A stretch of 64,000 bases of DNA from assembly GCF_001949145.1 (NCBI RefSeq), contig NW_019091391.1:707580-771579 (forward strand), in the 5' to 3' direction. Positions 48,113 to 60,387 of the stretch are shown here, one piece after another. Both the position numbers and the translations under genes were made by a program. The notes below the pieces were generated by a model that saw only the letters and a list, made by a program, of their open reading frames with translations, searched no databases and was not told the DNA's origin. Positions within the stretch are counted from its first letter, which is position 1; each line of letters opens with the position of its first letter. The stretch is from Acanthaster planci. Taxonomy: Eukaryota > Echinodermata > Asteroidea > Valvatida > Acanthasteridae.

Positions 48113-50454
48113 CCACATATCTTTTGACTTCCCAAGGTACCTTGCTTTAGTATCATTAAATGTCACCGTACATTGTACAACTACTGCAGTTATTCCTACG
48201 TCGCATTCAAATTCTTATATATATGACCAGTAGCAAGTTTTTATATCGAGATGTCTTTATTAACAGACCTGGAAAATATTTACTGGGCAACTTGACGATG
48301 AGTGAAAAAATAAAAACATAATCCATTGTGCATGTAGAGGCACATGTACGTTTCCGGAAGATGCTGCCGGTGTTTACCTTTGTCTTTGAATGTCATGACA
48401 GTTCTCAGAGGTAAATCGTATAATTGTGCACAGGTTCGCTTCTTAATCTGCGACCGCTGCTTAATCAGTATTGATGCTACTGTATGTGAGTCACAGATAT
48501 CAAAATGTTCAGCAGGAAGTGCCTGCTGTTTCCAACTTGACTATAGCTTCTGTTGGATTCTCAGAATTAAATGCACGACCTCACGAATGCGGGATAATTT
48601 CTGTCTATGATGTGCACGCGTACACGTGTGCCGTATTAGGTATAGATTACTCAGAGCTGAAAGAATATTTTTGGAGCTTCATTTTGGTAGGTAAACAGTA
48701 AGATGCATTTGGGGGATGCTGCTTATTATTATACTAATATTTCTACAAGTTGCCAAAATGAAATCAGATTCAAGGTGTCTTAAGGGAAGAGAAATCTCTG
48801 GAATTTTGCTATGAAACTATGCACTGCCGGCTCGGGTACTTTTTTTTTTACATATAAAGGACAAGTACCGCAGAATTGGCCTGGGGGAAATACAATTAAT
48901 TAACTTGCCCAGGCCTATACCAAATAGAACTACAGCAGGGCAATAAAAGTAGCTATATCAGGGTGCGTGGGGACGTCAACTTGCCTGTCTGGTCTTTGGT
49001 TGGCGGAATGAGGAATTGTTTTCTTGAAAAAAAAAAAAAGATAGTCCATTTTTGTTTCATCTGTAGGAGAATTCGTAACCCCCCTCCCCAAAAGTGATGG
49101 TACCGTCTCTACTGGTTTGGCTATTTCTTTTTCGAAAATAATATCTTCTGGGGTAACTTACCCCCTCCTCGCCCCCACGTGACACGCCAGGGCCGATTTC
49201 TCTCCATTTCGACAACCCTTGAGATAGTCAAGAAATGGGTCAGCTTTAAAGGATAGGTCAACATCAGCGATGACATTACAGCAGTATAACACAAGAAAAC
49301 CGATACATTAATTGATTCGTGCGACTCCTCGTTCGGACCAGTGCTTCGGCTTGACCGCTTCCGAGGACGGTTTCACTTTAAACACCATTCCGTCACCCGC
49401 CACGAAACCGAGGATGGAGAGACACCCTTAAAAAAGAGGCTGTCGCTCGAGACGAATTTCGACCGGGCAGCGCGGCGGTGTGTCAGCCCGCTCCTGCAGT
49501 GCCCGGAGGCGGAATGTTCTCCAACATGTTGGATTTCGGTCATCTTTGAAGTCGGTGATGTCTCATTCAGCATTCATCTGCAGCCCCTCGATTACCCTTC
49601 CCGCCATCCGTCAACACCCTTTTATTAATCGGAAGGAAAATTGCTTCATATTTTATCCCCGGTATGTCAACAACTAGTACCCCAACAAGAACTGGCACCG
49701 GGCACTCACCACTCGTTTTTTTCCCTTCTTCTTCTTCTTGAAGCGGGGGTGGAGTTGTTTGTTCCCTTGACGTGAGTTTTGAGTTAGCCGTAGGGTCTAC
49801 ACAGATCACTCTGTATGTGGGTTACTGGGACGGCGCTCCTGCCACGGGCTAACCACTATGGACGGGGAGCCCACACTCGTCAAACAAAAACCCACAATAA
49901 TTGGAATTAAATTTCTATTTTGAAGATAAAAAAATGAAAATCGTTGCTTATATTTCAAGTTGACAAAAGTGGCCCTTGGGCCTCTTTCAGATTGTATGGG
50001 ACCTTGAATATGTAGCATAAATGAATTGAAATTAGGCGACTGCTAATGACTTAGTACATTATATTCTGTCAAGCACCATACCTGGCATGGAAATATTCAA
50101 TAGTTTATTATTACAGGAAGTCCCAAATCCCAACCAAGTCTTAATGCTCCTCAGATAGGAAATGGCTAACGAGGAGACGGTCCAATGGATGTTGACATTT
50201 CAGATGCCTACTGTGATTGTCATTGTATACTTTAGAATAGCGACAACACGTATTCTTCGCTATTATTTGAATTGTATTCACCGTGCCCACATTGCCAAGT
50301 ACAGTGTAAAATGGTTGGGTATGTTTCAGTATACTAAACGAATGTCTGTCCAGTGTTTACATAGAAAACGATCCAACCAGTCAACTTACCAGCAATCAAA
50401 ATGACATGCACAGAAGAGGTCAAAAATTGAGCTTGTGTAATGTTCTAAGGAGGA
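48113..50454. other. gene-free stretch
   Basis: No supportable exon. Around 49330-49570 the sequence is GC-richer, with open frames on both strands but no recognisable domain. Confidence 0.45.
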
Positions 50455-50613
50455 TTATGTGGTGTGATCTGCGAAAACCATTGCGGTGAGCTTTGTCATT
50501 TTGGTGCATAAATATATCAGACCACAAGAGTGTGTCCACATTAATTTGAAGTTGATATGCACCTAAATGACAATGTTCACCATGTGAAGGGTTTCGCAGA
50601 TCACATCACATAT
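50455..50613. mobile_element. foldback/MITE element, about 55-bp arms
   Basis: The left arm, TTATGTGGTGTGATCTGCGA, and the complement of the right end, ATATGTGATGTGATCTGCGA, pair. They continue pairing through AAACC, GGTGA, TTGTCATTT and GGTGCATA. The loop is about 50 bp and there is no coding capacity. Confidence 0.8.
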
Positions 50614-50784
50614 CAGAAGGTATGTTCTGAATCAATAATGGTATTTTTTAAAGAGAAATGATCCGGTCCTCCCTAAAAATCAACTCAGGTATAGAGGTCG
50701 TGTGTCTATTAGCATGATATGATCTCTGACGGTCTCGGGACGCCTGGTCCTCCGATTCGGGTTGCAGACCCAGTATAGCCCTGT
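50614..50784. other. short spacer
   Basis: Nothing recognised between the foldback element and the poly-C repeat. Confidence 0.4.
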
Positions 50785-51075
50785 GGGAGCGTATCCGGGG
50801 GGGGGGGCAGGGGGCACTTGCCCCTCCCCCGACGGATTTTTCCCTTTTTTTCATTTTATTTATTTATCATTTTTTTGTTAATTTATGTACCCAATATTAG
50901 CACCAAAACCCTAAGAAAACAACACCATGAAATAAACGCTAGAATTTCATTATCGTGAATAAGGTTTTGGTGATTTTTCTCTCCCAACATCATGTCAAAT
51001 GAGCCCGAAGCTGTGTTCGCTTTTGAATTAGCCCCCCCCCCCCACACACACACACCAAAAGCTGGAAACTCTACT
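50785..51075 (+). repeat. poly-G/poly-C bounded repeat, copy A
   Basis: It begins near GCGTATCC plus an 11-base G-run. It contains CCTAAGAAAACAACACCA and CCCAACATCATGT, then AATGAGCCCGAAGC. It ends in an 11-base C-run followed by CACACACAC and CCAAAAGCTGG. The same blocks occur in order at 56403-56643. The G-run and C-run ends suggest loosely inverted termini. Class unknown. Confidence 0.65.
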
Positions 51076-52596
51076 GCCCGGGAGCTAATCTTAATCAACC
51101 GTGTCAATCCCCACCTTCGCGGGGGAGAGCATTTCTGGGTTAATCCGAATATCAGAGGCCTCCCCAACGGATGGGTCTGCCTCCCCGGACACAGACTTCC
51201 TTCCAAAGACAAGACAGCTCACTTTAGGAAACCACCAGATGGTGACATGAACTAAGAGAAGCAACGCTGCCATTGCAAACATTTTATCACAATGCTCCTT
51301 AAAACCAATAAGAGATAAAAAAAATAAATAAATAATAAATAAAACAAAATTAAAATAGACTACACACTGCTAATCTTTAATTAAGGCTGTAAAGAATGCT
51401 AAATTTTAAGCAGAATGTGGCATCCAACATCAGGAATAATCTTTTAGTATAAAAAAAAGAGACAGTAGAAACCTCTGGCCAACTTCTTTTCCTTCCAAGC
51501 ACGAAAGTAGGGTAGGGTTGATATATTTCCTGGTTATCATTCAACACTCGAATAAATTCTTTTCAAAAATGGAGAATGTTTTTCTTATATGCAACGGAAA
51601 ATTTTTAATGGAATTCTTGAAATAAAAGACTTACTATACTAAAGACTTTGTACTGCCGCTCAGAAAAGAAAGAGTCCTTCCTTTTTATGCTATAAGGTTG
51701 TACCGGCCAAGATACTGTAGTCGTAATTTTTATACATTCAAAACCAATCTCTTGATTTCGCATGTGACATTCAAAAAGCTTTCTGGAATATTTACGGATA
51801 GGTCTAAATGCATTTGTTTTTTGCCTAGCCTACCCTGCGGATTTGAAAAAAGGCTTATAATGTCCTCTGCAAATGGGTTCCTTCTGACCGACTGTTTGTT
51901 TTTTTCCCTCGTTTCTCTCGGTCCTGGGAAATCAGACGTTAGTTTCCTCTTAACCGTGATAGGAAATGATGATAAAAATTATATTACTATACAATGCCCG
52001 CGGCCATTTTGTGGGAAATCGAGTGTTGGGGATGTTGTAAGTGTTGTTGATAGCATCCGACGAGTTTATCGCTGCAGCAGCGACCGAAGGACAGAGGCGA
52101 CAGTCGGAATTGGCCTGGGACGGGCCGGATGATGACCGACTGGAGCCGGCTGGGGAGATGTTATCCGCTCCGGCAGAGCATTTGTAGCCTCGGCAGAGAA
52201 TTTCCCTAGGGTGAACATTTTCGCGTGGCTTGGACTCTGAACAGATTTATGATATTCACAGGCGTCTCGGGGTGGGGCGCGCAAGGGGAACTTGGCCCCT
52301 TGGAAAGAAATTAGAATTAAAAAGGTAGGAATAAAAAGGGGGGTTATGACATAAGGAAAGGGGAAGAAAATCGCCAATTTTCTTTGAAATACCCTTGAGT
52401 TGACCCCTGTTGATGAGTGCTTCCCCAAAGCCTGGAATAGCCCTGTAGAAGCCATGATGTTTATATAGGTTTCGATTCTGTGGCGCACCAGCGATATGCC
52501 GTGGGGGCTTGGACTGGAATTTACCCCCAAATGCTCATATCACTCGAGTTCCCCTCCCTGGTCGCTCCACTATAGAGACTGGAATGTACAGATGTA
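51076..52596. other. gene-free stretch
   Basis: Nothing coding was recognised. A minus-strand frame of 154 codons (52066-52530) has no domain. GGGG/CCCC patches at 52260-52330 resemble the ends of the poly-C repeat family. Confidence 0.4.
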
Positions 52597-52844
52597 TACA
52601 CTGCAAAAGCTGGGGTGTTGAATTTAACACCCATGGTGTTATCAGAGGACTGTACCAACACTTTTCACTTGAGTTAAAAATTTGGGTGTTACTTGGTGTT
52701 AGGCCTACTCTTAACACCCTCCAGTGCTCTGTAACGCTTACCGGTCTGCAAGTAATACTAGCGGTGTTAAAGTATCACCCTATGGTGTGGTCATCTGATA
52801 ACACCCAAAACTGTTGATTTTAACACCATAGTTTTTACAGTGTA
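52597..52844. mobile_element. MITE with TACACTG termini
   Basis: The left end TACACTGCAAAAGCTGGGGT is mirrored by a right end whose complement reads TACACTGTAAAAACTATGGT. Inside, the motif GGTGTTA or its complement TAACACC recurs about ten times in both orientations. Size 248 bp, no coding capacity. Elements with ACACTGTAAAAA ends are common in animal genomes. Confidence 0.75.
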
Positions 52845-54645
52845 AGAGCAAGTAATAAAGAAAGTTGTGTAGTGTATCTTCGATTTTTCAAAGAGTAAAC
52901 AGAAATGAACTCTTTGGGGGAGGGGGGTTCAAGCCCCCATGGGGCCCCTCCGAGTGCACCACTGTTTCGAGCTTCTTCGTTTTGCATTAAAATGCCCTGA
53001 TTATTGAGTGAAATTTGCCATCCAGCATTCCAATATTTGAATGTCGGCTTATGCTGATAGTAATGTTCACGCCAAATGCACGCTCACGTCACCACAGGAC
53101 GAGTCTGCAGGTTCAAGTTAACCTCTTGAGACTCCGCTGGTTTGCGATTAAGTGTTGACTGACGGGTTATACTGAGATAACCGAGTTCACGTTATACCTG
53201 AATCTTCACTTTCTTTAATTGACGGTGCTGATAACAAATTTATATCGTCACTGTACCCAACGATTTTGTATTAAAAATTATTGTTTTCGTCATAAACATG
53301 TATAATCAGGCCAACATAATAAAATGAACACAGTGGTAAGTTTAAAAGCAATCAATTTTCTTATTGATAAATCCCAGAAAACTTAGTGGTCAATTTCTCC
53401 GTAAAAATTCAAAGACCGCACTGAGATTTGAAGGTCTTGAACTGCTTCTACTTATAACGAAATTACCTCAGATACCAAAATAAGAAAAGGATTACAATGT
53501 AATGTACTTGTCCACTATCTCAAACTGCCAAAACTGTTTAAGGAAGTAATTGGTATCTCGTTCAAAGCAGCGGCTAAAGGCCTGTCCGTGGAACTGCTTC
53601 CAGCTATGTACAGAGGCTCCGAGAAAACACGAAGAAAGTTGGTGAAAAAAATTGCAATATAGTGCACGCTGTTCTCACCACTTATGTTTCTAAATACAGG
53701 TCAAGTAAATCCCCCTTGAGGAAGAAATCTCAAAATTGTTGGCTGTCGATAGTTTAACTTACATTGAAAAATAGCTGCCATTGTTTTCATCGTTACCACT
53801 TGGTAAAATACCGACACATTAAACTTGAACGCTTTAATTCGTCAAACCAGAAAATGAAATTAGGATATGAAAGCCCACGATCCCAAGTCGTAACTAAACA
53901 TTTGCGGATGCAGCTGTTCTAGTGACTTTTTATAGACTTAATTAATGGCGGCCATATGAGCATTATATTCGCCCGCGTCGGTTAATTCCCGTCTACAACC
54001 CTGCAGCTATAAAATATGCACGAGAGCAGTCCGTACCTCGGCGGTTTACCGACAGCTGTTTTCTGCCACGAAAACAGGACCAACATGTCAACCACTTGCA
54101 GAGTCTGGAATTGAGTCTAAAAAATGAAGTAAGCTGACACAGTGACTGAATTGTGACCCAGCAGAAAATGTCTGCTTTGTCTGTAAAAAAAAAAGGAAAG
54201 AAAGAAACCAGCATCTCTAAGGTGAATTGGTTTCAGTTATGGATATCTGATACTGGCAATCATAACAAAACCAAGTAGAGACATGCGACGATTACAGAGC
54301 GGCCTTTTTAGCTCGAGGTCGCCTGTACGATTGCACTTGACGTGGGAAGAGTCGTCTGTGAAGTTCTTGCCCCGTGATTGTGCCTCGTGATGCAAAGGAT
54401 CATTCCAGTTCAATTTACCTGTAATAACAGCCAGACATGGTGAAAAAAAAAACTCGAATAACCCCGTTGCGATAAACCTAATCACTGGAGTCTGCTGTCG
54501 GCAATTCGATTCCATTTTCAGTGTGCCAGATGGTACATCATTTTCGAACATTAAAGCTGCAGTCACTTTCGGTAGCTCTCCTGCCGGATCCGTTCGTCAC
54601 AATTCCCGCCCCGCAGAGGGTAGTTGATCCAGGTCGTGGATAAAA
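52845..54645. other. gene-free stretch
   Basis: Nothing coding was recognised. A GGGG/CCCC patch at 52913-52955 looks like another terminal fragment of a G/C-run repeat. Confidence 0.45.
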
Positions 54646-54931
<286 letters not shown>

Positions 54932-56402
54932 AATTGATTGGCTAGTCTACCTATCTTTCTTTCTAATGATCTATCTATGAATTGGTCGACCGATCGATAG
55001 ATTTCATTTTTGATTGATTGTTCAGTCGATCGATGGACTGAGCTGGACTGAACCAATCCGAAAAAGTCTTGCCAGAATATTAGAAAATGTAGATCGTAAA
55101 TACTTCATAATGTTAGCTGAAAATGGATCCCAACTGAGGGTGCAATTTCTGGAAAACCTTGGCCGCCAGTACAAAATGGCGATCAGTGTCTAAAGAAATA
55201 AGGGAAGGTCTCCATCACTGAATCTCTCAGGAGCTACGAAACAGTCGCCTGACCGCGAGTGGCCATTGTGATATTTATCTTATATAGGAGGCGCACTTGT
55301 GTGGAACCTGGCTAAATCATGGTCCACACCCTGAGCTAGCAGGCAGATTGTTTTTTGATTGACTGTCCTCGTCAGGAACATGCGGAATGATTCGAGGTGA
55401 CCGGTCCAGATAAAGCTTATATATTAAATTTGTGGATCGAGACACCAATTAAGAGTTGCAGGTCTCTCTGGATTTTTTCCTTAATTGTATATCTGCATGT
55501 CCGTATATACGTTTCGTTGTTAATAACATTTTCTTGAAAATCAGCACAGTGTCCACGACGGTTTTTCTTCATCGTCCGTAAAATGTGTATTCCCCAACAT
55601 GAGTTATTAAAACTGCTGAAATTAAACTTTTTATATTTACCTGGACGATATGTGGCTTTCTGCCACAGTAATAGTGCATTTAATATCTTTCATTGATATT
55701 GCGCTTTATTACATAACAACCTGAAACTTGATTATGTAATTACATCCTTACACCCACAACTTAATTCATTTGTTTACCAGATAAATACAAAACATTCTGT
55801 GGATGGATCACATTTGATTCAACTGGTTTATTCTCAAAGCTTTTCTAAAGCAAAACTGGGAAAAGGAATTAACTACTCGCCAACGAAGCTGAGAGCGATC
55901 GGAAACAAGTTAACAGACTGCAACATATTGGGCTTTGCATGGTTTTTTTTTCCATACCCGCATGTATACCTTGTTATTGTTTGCTTTTAATTTGCGATCA
56001 GAGGCACACCTCAATCTCGTCTACCCACAAAGTGAAATAAACTATACATGTATTGCCCGCTTCAATGTTGAGCCCTCCCAGACACGCTAAACAAGAGCCC
56101 TATTTTAACATCTATAAACAACCACCCAAACAACTATAATTGCCGCCGGTTATAAACAAGGATTTGATAGGAAAATTCTTCGGTACTAATTTGAAAGAAC
56201 GCTATAACACTTACATCAGCGGTATTGATTGATGAACAACAGTGCTTGGTTGACGTTATAGCGACCCCTAAAAAAAATTGAAAATGTACAAATTTTTACT
56301 GCTTGCTTGGGAGCAGTGTGCTGAAGAAATAACTGTTTAGTTGATTGCCTTGTTATTTGTTAAACGATGCTCCCGTCTTTACACATTCTTCACTTGGACT
56401 GA
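54932..56402. other. gene-free stretch
   Basis: GATC/CGATCGAT-rich sequence follows the microsatellite (54960-55035). No exon or repeat was recognised further on. Confidence 0.45.
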
Positions 56403-56643
56403 TCCAGTGGCCGTATCCAGCGGGGAAGGGGCTTCCCCTAACGAATTTTAATACACAAAATACTTCATAGGTGAGTAGAAAAGAAACGGTAATCGGTGTA
56501 TTTATCAGACCAAGAAAACACCACCAGTAAAAGCAAGGAAGATTTTTTTCATCCCCAACATCATGTTGAATCAGCCCCAAGCCGCATACGCTTTCGAATT
56601 CGCCCCCCCCCCACACACCAAAACCTGGGTGCGCTGCTGGATT
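56403..56643 (+). repeat. poly-C bounded repeat, copy B
   Basis: It shares with 50785-51075 the blocks CCAAGAAAACACCACCA, CCCAACATCATGT, AATCAGCCCCAAGC, GCTTTCGAATTCG, a C-run, CACACACCAAAA and CTGG. It is the same orientation 5.6 kb away, with GTATCCAGCGGGG near its left end. Confidence 0.65.
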
Positions 56644-57408
56644 GATCATAAATTATCTTGGACCCTTGAAGACATCCCCTCACCTGTACTACTGATCATC
56701 GCCTTGTCTGGTGCAAACTTTGTGTTGTTTTTATAAATCGCTGAGGCCGCGAGGCAATCTGTCCCGAGCTGAACTGCACCTCCAATCGGCGAAAGAAAGA
56801 CAGGTGGTTACTAGTCTGGTTCCCTGCCCAAAGATTCCCTGACTACTCTTGATAAAAAATCTTTGGTCAGGTACTGTAGGTATCACTGGTAGTAGAGATC
56901 AGTGGTATCGGTAGGTATCGTCCACGGATATGATGTGAATAGATATGACCTAAGGGTCTGGGGTCACAAGTCGAGCCCGGGTGTTTTCGATTTCACAGTG
57001 CATCGCCAGTCGTCAGGTCCTGCTGACTCTTCCTAGATTCTTCTCTGAGGAGATCACTGAGGCGACCTTCGACTTCAATGTAAAATCAAAAACTGTAGAT
57101 CATAGATTTAACAGCTGCCATTAGGATACGAGAGTTTACGTTCAACAGTTCGCCTACCCACCATCCGAACATGCCGAATATAGACTTGACGACTTCGGAA
57201 TATTTCGGCTATTTCCGGAAAACTGGAGCAATTCCTCCATAACCGGTCATGTGGACATTGGGCGATACTGGACCGTTGATTCGTAGAGTAGACCATAATA
57301 CAGTGCATGCCGGAATCAATTAGTTAGCGCGTTGTTTTCGAACTTGGAACGCTGCATCCAGATGGAATGAGCGTGGATTTTTCCGCGTTCTTTCAGAACT
57401 GAATCTGC
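56644..57408. other. gene-free stretch
   Basis: No exon recognised. The stretch leads into the second hammerhead-like motif. Any retroelement body that carried it is not recognisable here. Confidence 0.4.
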
Positions 57409-57448
57409 TTGCCCTGACGAAGGTACTCAGTTACCGAAAGCTCGGCAA
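57409..57448 (+). ncRNA. hammerhead-ribozyme-like motif, copy 2
   Basis: Core CTGACGA (57414-57420) is followed by one A, stem II GGTA/TACC with a short loop (57422-57435), GAAA (57436-57439) and GCTC. Stem I is TTGCC (57409-57413) with GGCAA (57444-57448). The order and spacing match copy 1 at 17839, including the extra A before stem II and the AGCT mini-helix III. The stem sequences themselves differ, which is covariation. Predicted cleavage would follow C57443. Known minimal hammerheads in Penelope-like elements look like this. Activity is unproven. Confidence 0.5.
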
Positions 57449-58240
57449 TCACATATTTCAATTCAGAGCACTGATTTTATCGATAAATTCTTGTCAACAT
57501 CACAACACGTGAGTGCGGTGGTACACGTGATACTGATGAGCGCATATCTGTATGTGACTAGTGTCAGGAATCGCTGGCATACGTACGTGATATGGTGTAA
57601 GTATAATGTATTTTGCGTTTATTATTCCACACTTAACAGAAATAAAATTCATAGGCCTAGTCCTTGAGACTACGGGGGAAGGATAAGACCATGTTGAGAC
57701 TAATCCTAGGACTAGTAGGAGTTGGCCTAGCATGGGACTAGGACGGAGTAGGATCAACACTGGGCATGCCTACAGTACATTTACATGGCCCATTTCTGTG
57801 AAAATGACGTGAGTAACTTGCCAACTTAGGCCCTACATGACTTAGATCTTGCAAATTGTTTATCCCTCTCAAGCAAGTCGTTGGATTTGATGATGTGCAC
57901 ATGTGCAGCTGTAACACTAGGCCATCCCATATGACATAAGCCCGACAAGGTCAAAAATAATTTTTTTCTGAGCACTAGCCCATCTTCATTTGGTATGCTG
58001 TGCATATTTGAATTTTTGAAATGATATTTGACATGACTGCATCAGGATGGTGTAGATCAGTTAATAATAGTCTGAGTAACTTAGACTCTACGAATTGCCT
58101 TTTCATTTAAAGATTCGGAAATGGTCCAGCAAAACATGGCAATGTAAACACACTGTATACTCCTCAGTGTGAAGTGGCCAACTTGGTCTGGAATCAACTC
58201 GCTCCGAGTCAACTCCGTCTCAGGTCAACTTGGTCACATG
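57449..58240. other. gene-free stretch
   Basis: CCTAGTCC/GGACTAGG motifs recur in both orientations at 57655-57745, which may be a decayed palindromic element. Short TCAACTTGGTC motifs recur at 58185-58250 and lead into the next repeat. Confidence 0.4.
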
Positions 58241-58371
58241 TCAACTTGGTCTCATCAACTCTTGAAGGCAGGCACTTGGCTGCAGCATAAATAAAAATCT
58301 TGGTCCCAAGTCAACTTGGTCTTGTCAACCCTGGAAGGCAGGCACTTGGCTGCAGCATGAATAAAAATCTT
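58241..58371 (+). repeat. imperfect tandem repeat, about 61-bp copies
   Basis: Copies at 58241-58301 and 58311-58371 share TCAACTTGGTCT, GAAGGCAGGCACTTGGCTGC and AATAAAAATCTT with a few substitutions. A third, partial relative (GGAAGGCCAGGCACTTGG) lies near 58505. Confidence 0.85.
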
Positions 58372-59652
58372 CCAAGCAAGTTTTGACACACTTCAGCATA
58401 CCTGTATTAAAGTACACATATTTCACTTCCAGAATTCTAAAATTGCATGTACTGTTCATATAAATTTACTGACATGTGCATGAGATGCCTGGCCTTGTAA
58501 TTTGGGAAGGCCAGGCACTTGGATGCATCATTAATTACCTCAGATGAGAAGGCAAAAGTCAGTTTCGTGCAAGTGTGGCAGAATTTGTCTGCAGTGGGAA
58601 AACGGCAACAAAAAAGACAACATTTTTTCCTCCAAACGAGGAAAAGGCAAGTTTTCTGCAATTAGTAACCTAGGGGATAGTTTACCCCTGTAAGTAGTGA
58701 AAACACCAGTGCAATTTCAGCTCATAAAATCAAGCAGATGTTTAGTTATGCCCCCGGATATCCCGGATAACGTTTTTAATTTTGGGTTTTTAAATTTCAT
58801 GACACCAAAATTGTTCTCTGAGGTGATCAGTAGCTTGTATTTTAAAGGTTATAATATCGTTATTGACTGTAACTGAATGAATTTGTTTTTCAGCAAAGAG
58901 GTTTGGCAGGGATGCATGAGGAAAGTCTAGAAAACGTGGACTAGTCATACCTCCGGATACTTGGCCCTATACTCCTTAACTAGAAACAAGTGGAGGAAGG
59001 CTTAAACATTGGGATAAAGCTCCCCGGCTGTGAATGGTATCAGCCACATACAGGTATTTCTCCATTGCCTTTTTGATTAATTCACCCAGCAGTTTATCAT
59101 GTTCAATTTGCCCAAATGGTGAATTCCTGACCATCGTGCCTGTTGATGAATTATTTGTCATCTCGATACCATAATTTTGTTACAACTGTGATTTTCTCAA
59201 GATCTTCACTGGCAGTGAACATGTGCAACTCCAGACACCAGCAGTTGTGGTGATCTCTGAGGACGCTAATTACTGCACACCACATTAGGTACGTTCAACT
59301 AGCATCTGTCATGTGCTAACCTTACATACCTAGTGTGGACAAGTGAACAAAAGATGTCCAAATGATGCAGGAAAGGAAGACGTTCTGTGGACTTACACAT
59401 GTCCACAGGACATTTCCCCTTCTCTGAAAAAGAAGTTTAGAGGCATTTTGGGGTTGGGGTCATCATCGTAAAAGGAAGAGGAATAGTCAAGGAAACCTTG
59501 TACAAAAAGCCAGCTGAAAATCGTCTTCCCAGTTCAAGAAAACAAGTATTTTCACTGGGTTTTCTTAACAGCACGAAAAGAAAGGAATGTCCACACTAAG
59601 TATGTAAGTATGTATGTGTGTGTGTTTGAATGAATCTATATGTATTTGTAAC
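58372..59652. other. gene-free stretch before the LTR element
   Basis: No exon recognised. The last five bases (GTAAC, 59648-59652) may be one copy of the retrotransposon's target-site duplication. Confidence 0.45.
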
Positions 59653-59819
59653 TGTTGGATACTTGCCGCCTCTCACAATCCACCCTTTCAGCTCATTATG
59701 TTGTATCTAAAGTGCGCCCTCAAGTGTTCAAGCTGTAAGCTTAAAAACTTCCAAGATGGCGAATAAATCAGGTGAGATCATTCCATTCCTTTGTCATTGA
59801 ACCCACTCAATATCTCACA
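59653..59819 (+). repeat. 5' LTR (167 bp)
   Basis: It begins TGTTGGATAC and ends CTCACA, the standard TG...CA ends. It aligns without gaps to 63833-63999 with about 12 substitutions. AATAAA at 59762-59767 is a likely polyadenylation signal. The short length leaves little room for U3 control sequence, and no TATA box was seen. Confidence 0.93.
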
Positions 59820-59836
59820 AAGTGACGACGAGGATG
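59820..59836 (+). other. primer-binding-site-like sequence
   Basis: AAGTGACGACGAGGATG directly follows the 5' LTR, where a tRNA primer should anneal. It resembles the TGGCGACGAGGATG-type sites I know from animal gypsy elements, with one change. The tRNA was not identified. Confidence 0.5.
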
Positions 59837-60026
59837 TTTAAATAGCCATATAGAATAACAAAGGATATATTTGCTCACCTGTACAAGTGAATATTTGGCA
59901 TATTGCATTGATATCTGAGCTGTTTTTGGAGTGATTTGGGGACCGTTTTTCTCGTGCTCCAACCCTTAGTTAAATATTGTGCATGCTAATACGTGAACAT
60001 ACACACGTGTATAGTCGGTGAACATT

Positions 60027-60383
60027 ATGGCGTCGGGACTCATTGGTCGCATTGACCCATTTAACAGCGAAGAGGAGGACTGGCCCACATATGTGGAGCG
60101 TCTCGAGCAGTATTTTGAAGCCAATAGAATTGTTAATGAACGAAAAGTTTCAGCACTTATCAGCCTCATTGGATGTAAAACATTCGGACTGCTCAAGAAC
60201 CTCTCTACTCCAGCCAAGCCATCATCCAAGTCATATGCTGAACCGATTCAGATTTTGACAGCACATCTCGTCCCCAAACCCCAAACTGCAGATGAAGCCC
60301 AATTCTCAGTCAAAGCCCAGACAACCTCAGCCTCGGCGCAAGGGAAAAGTCAAAGTTATGGAAGAAATTCCACACACAGATGA
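60027..60383 (+). pseudogene. gag: gag remnant, internally deleted
   Basis: The frame starts at the ATG at 60027. About 85 residues look like an N-terminal gypsy gag, with the pattern FNSEEEDWPTYVERLEQYFEAN and then a helical stretch to HLVPKP. The frame then runs into unrelated sequence and stops at 60381. A gag of this type is normally over 200 aa and ends in CCHC zinc knuckles, and neither the middle nor any knuckle is present. In the +1 frame, near 60290-60384, a basic segment (KPRQPQPRRKGKVKV) resembles the linker before the protease. This suggests a deletion that fused the gag start to the pro start. Gag would have formed the particle shell. Confidence 0.85.
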
Positions 60384-60387
60384 TTAA

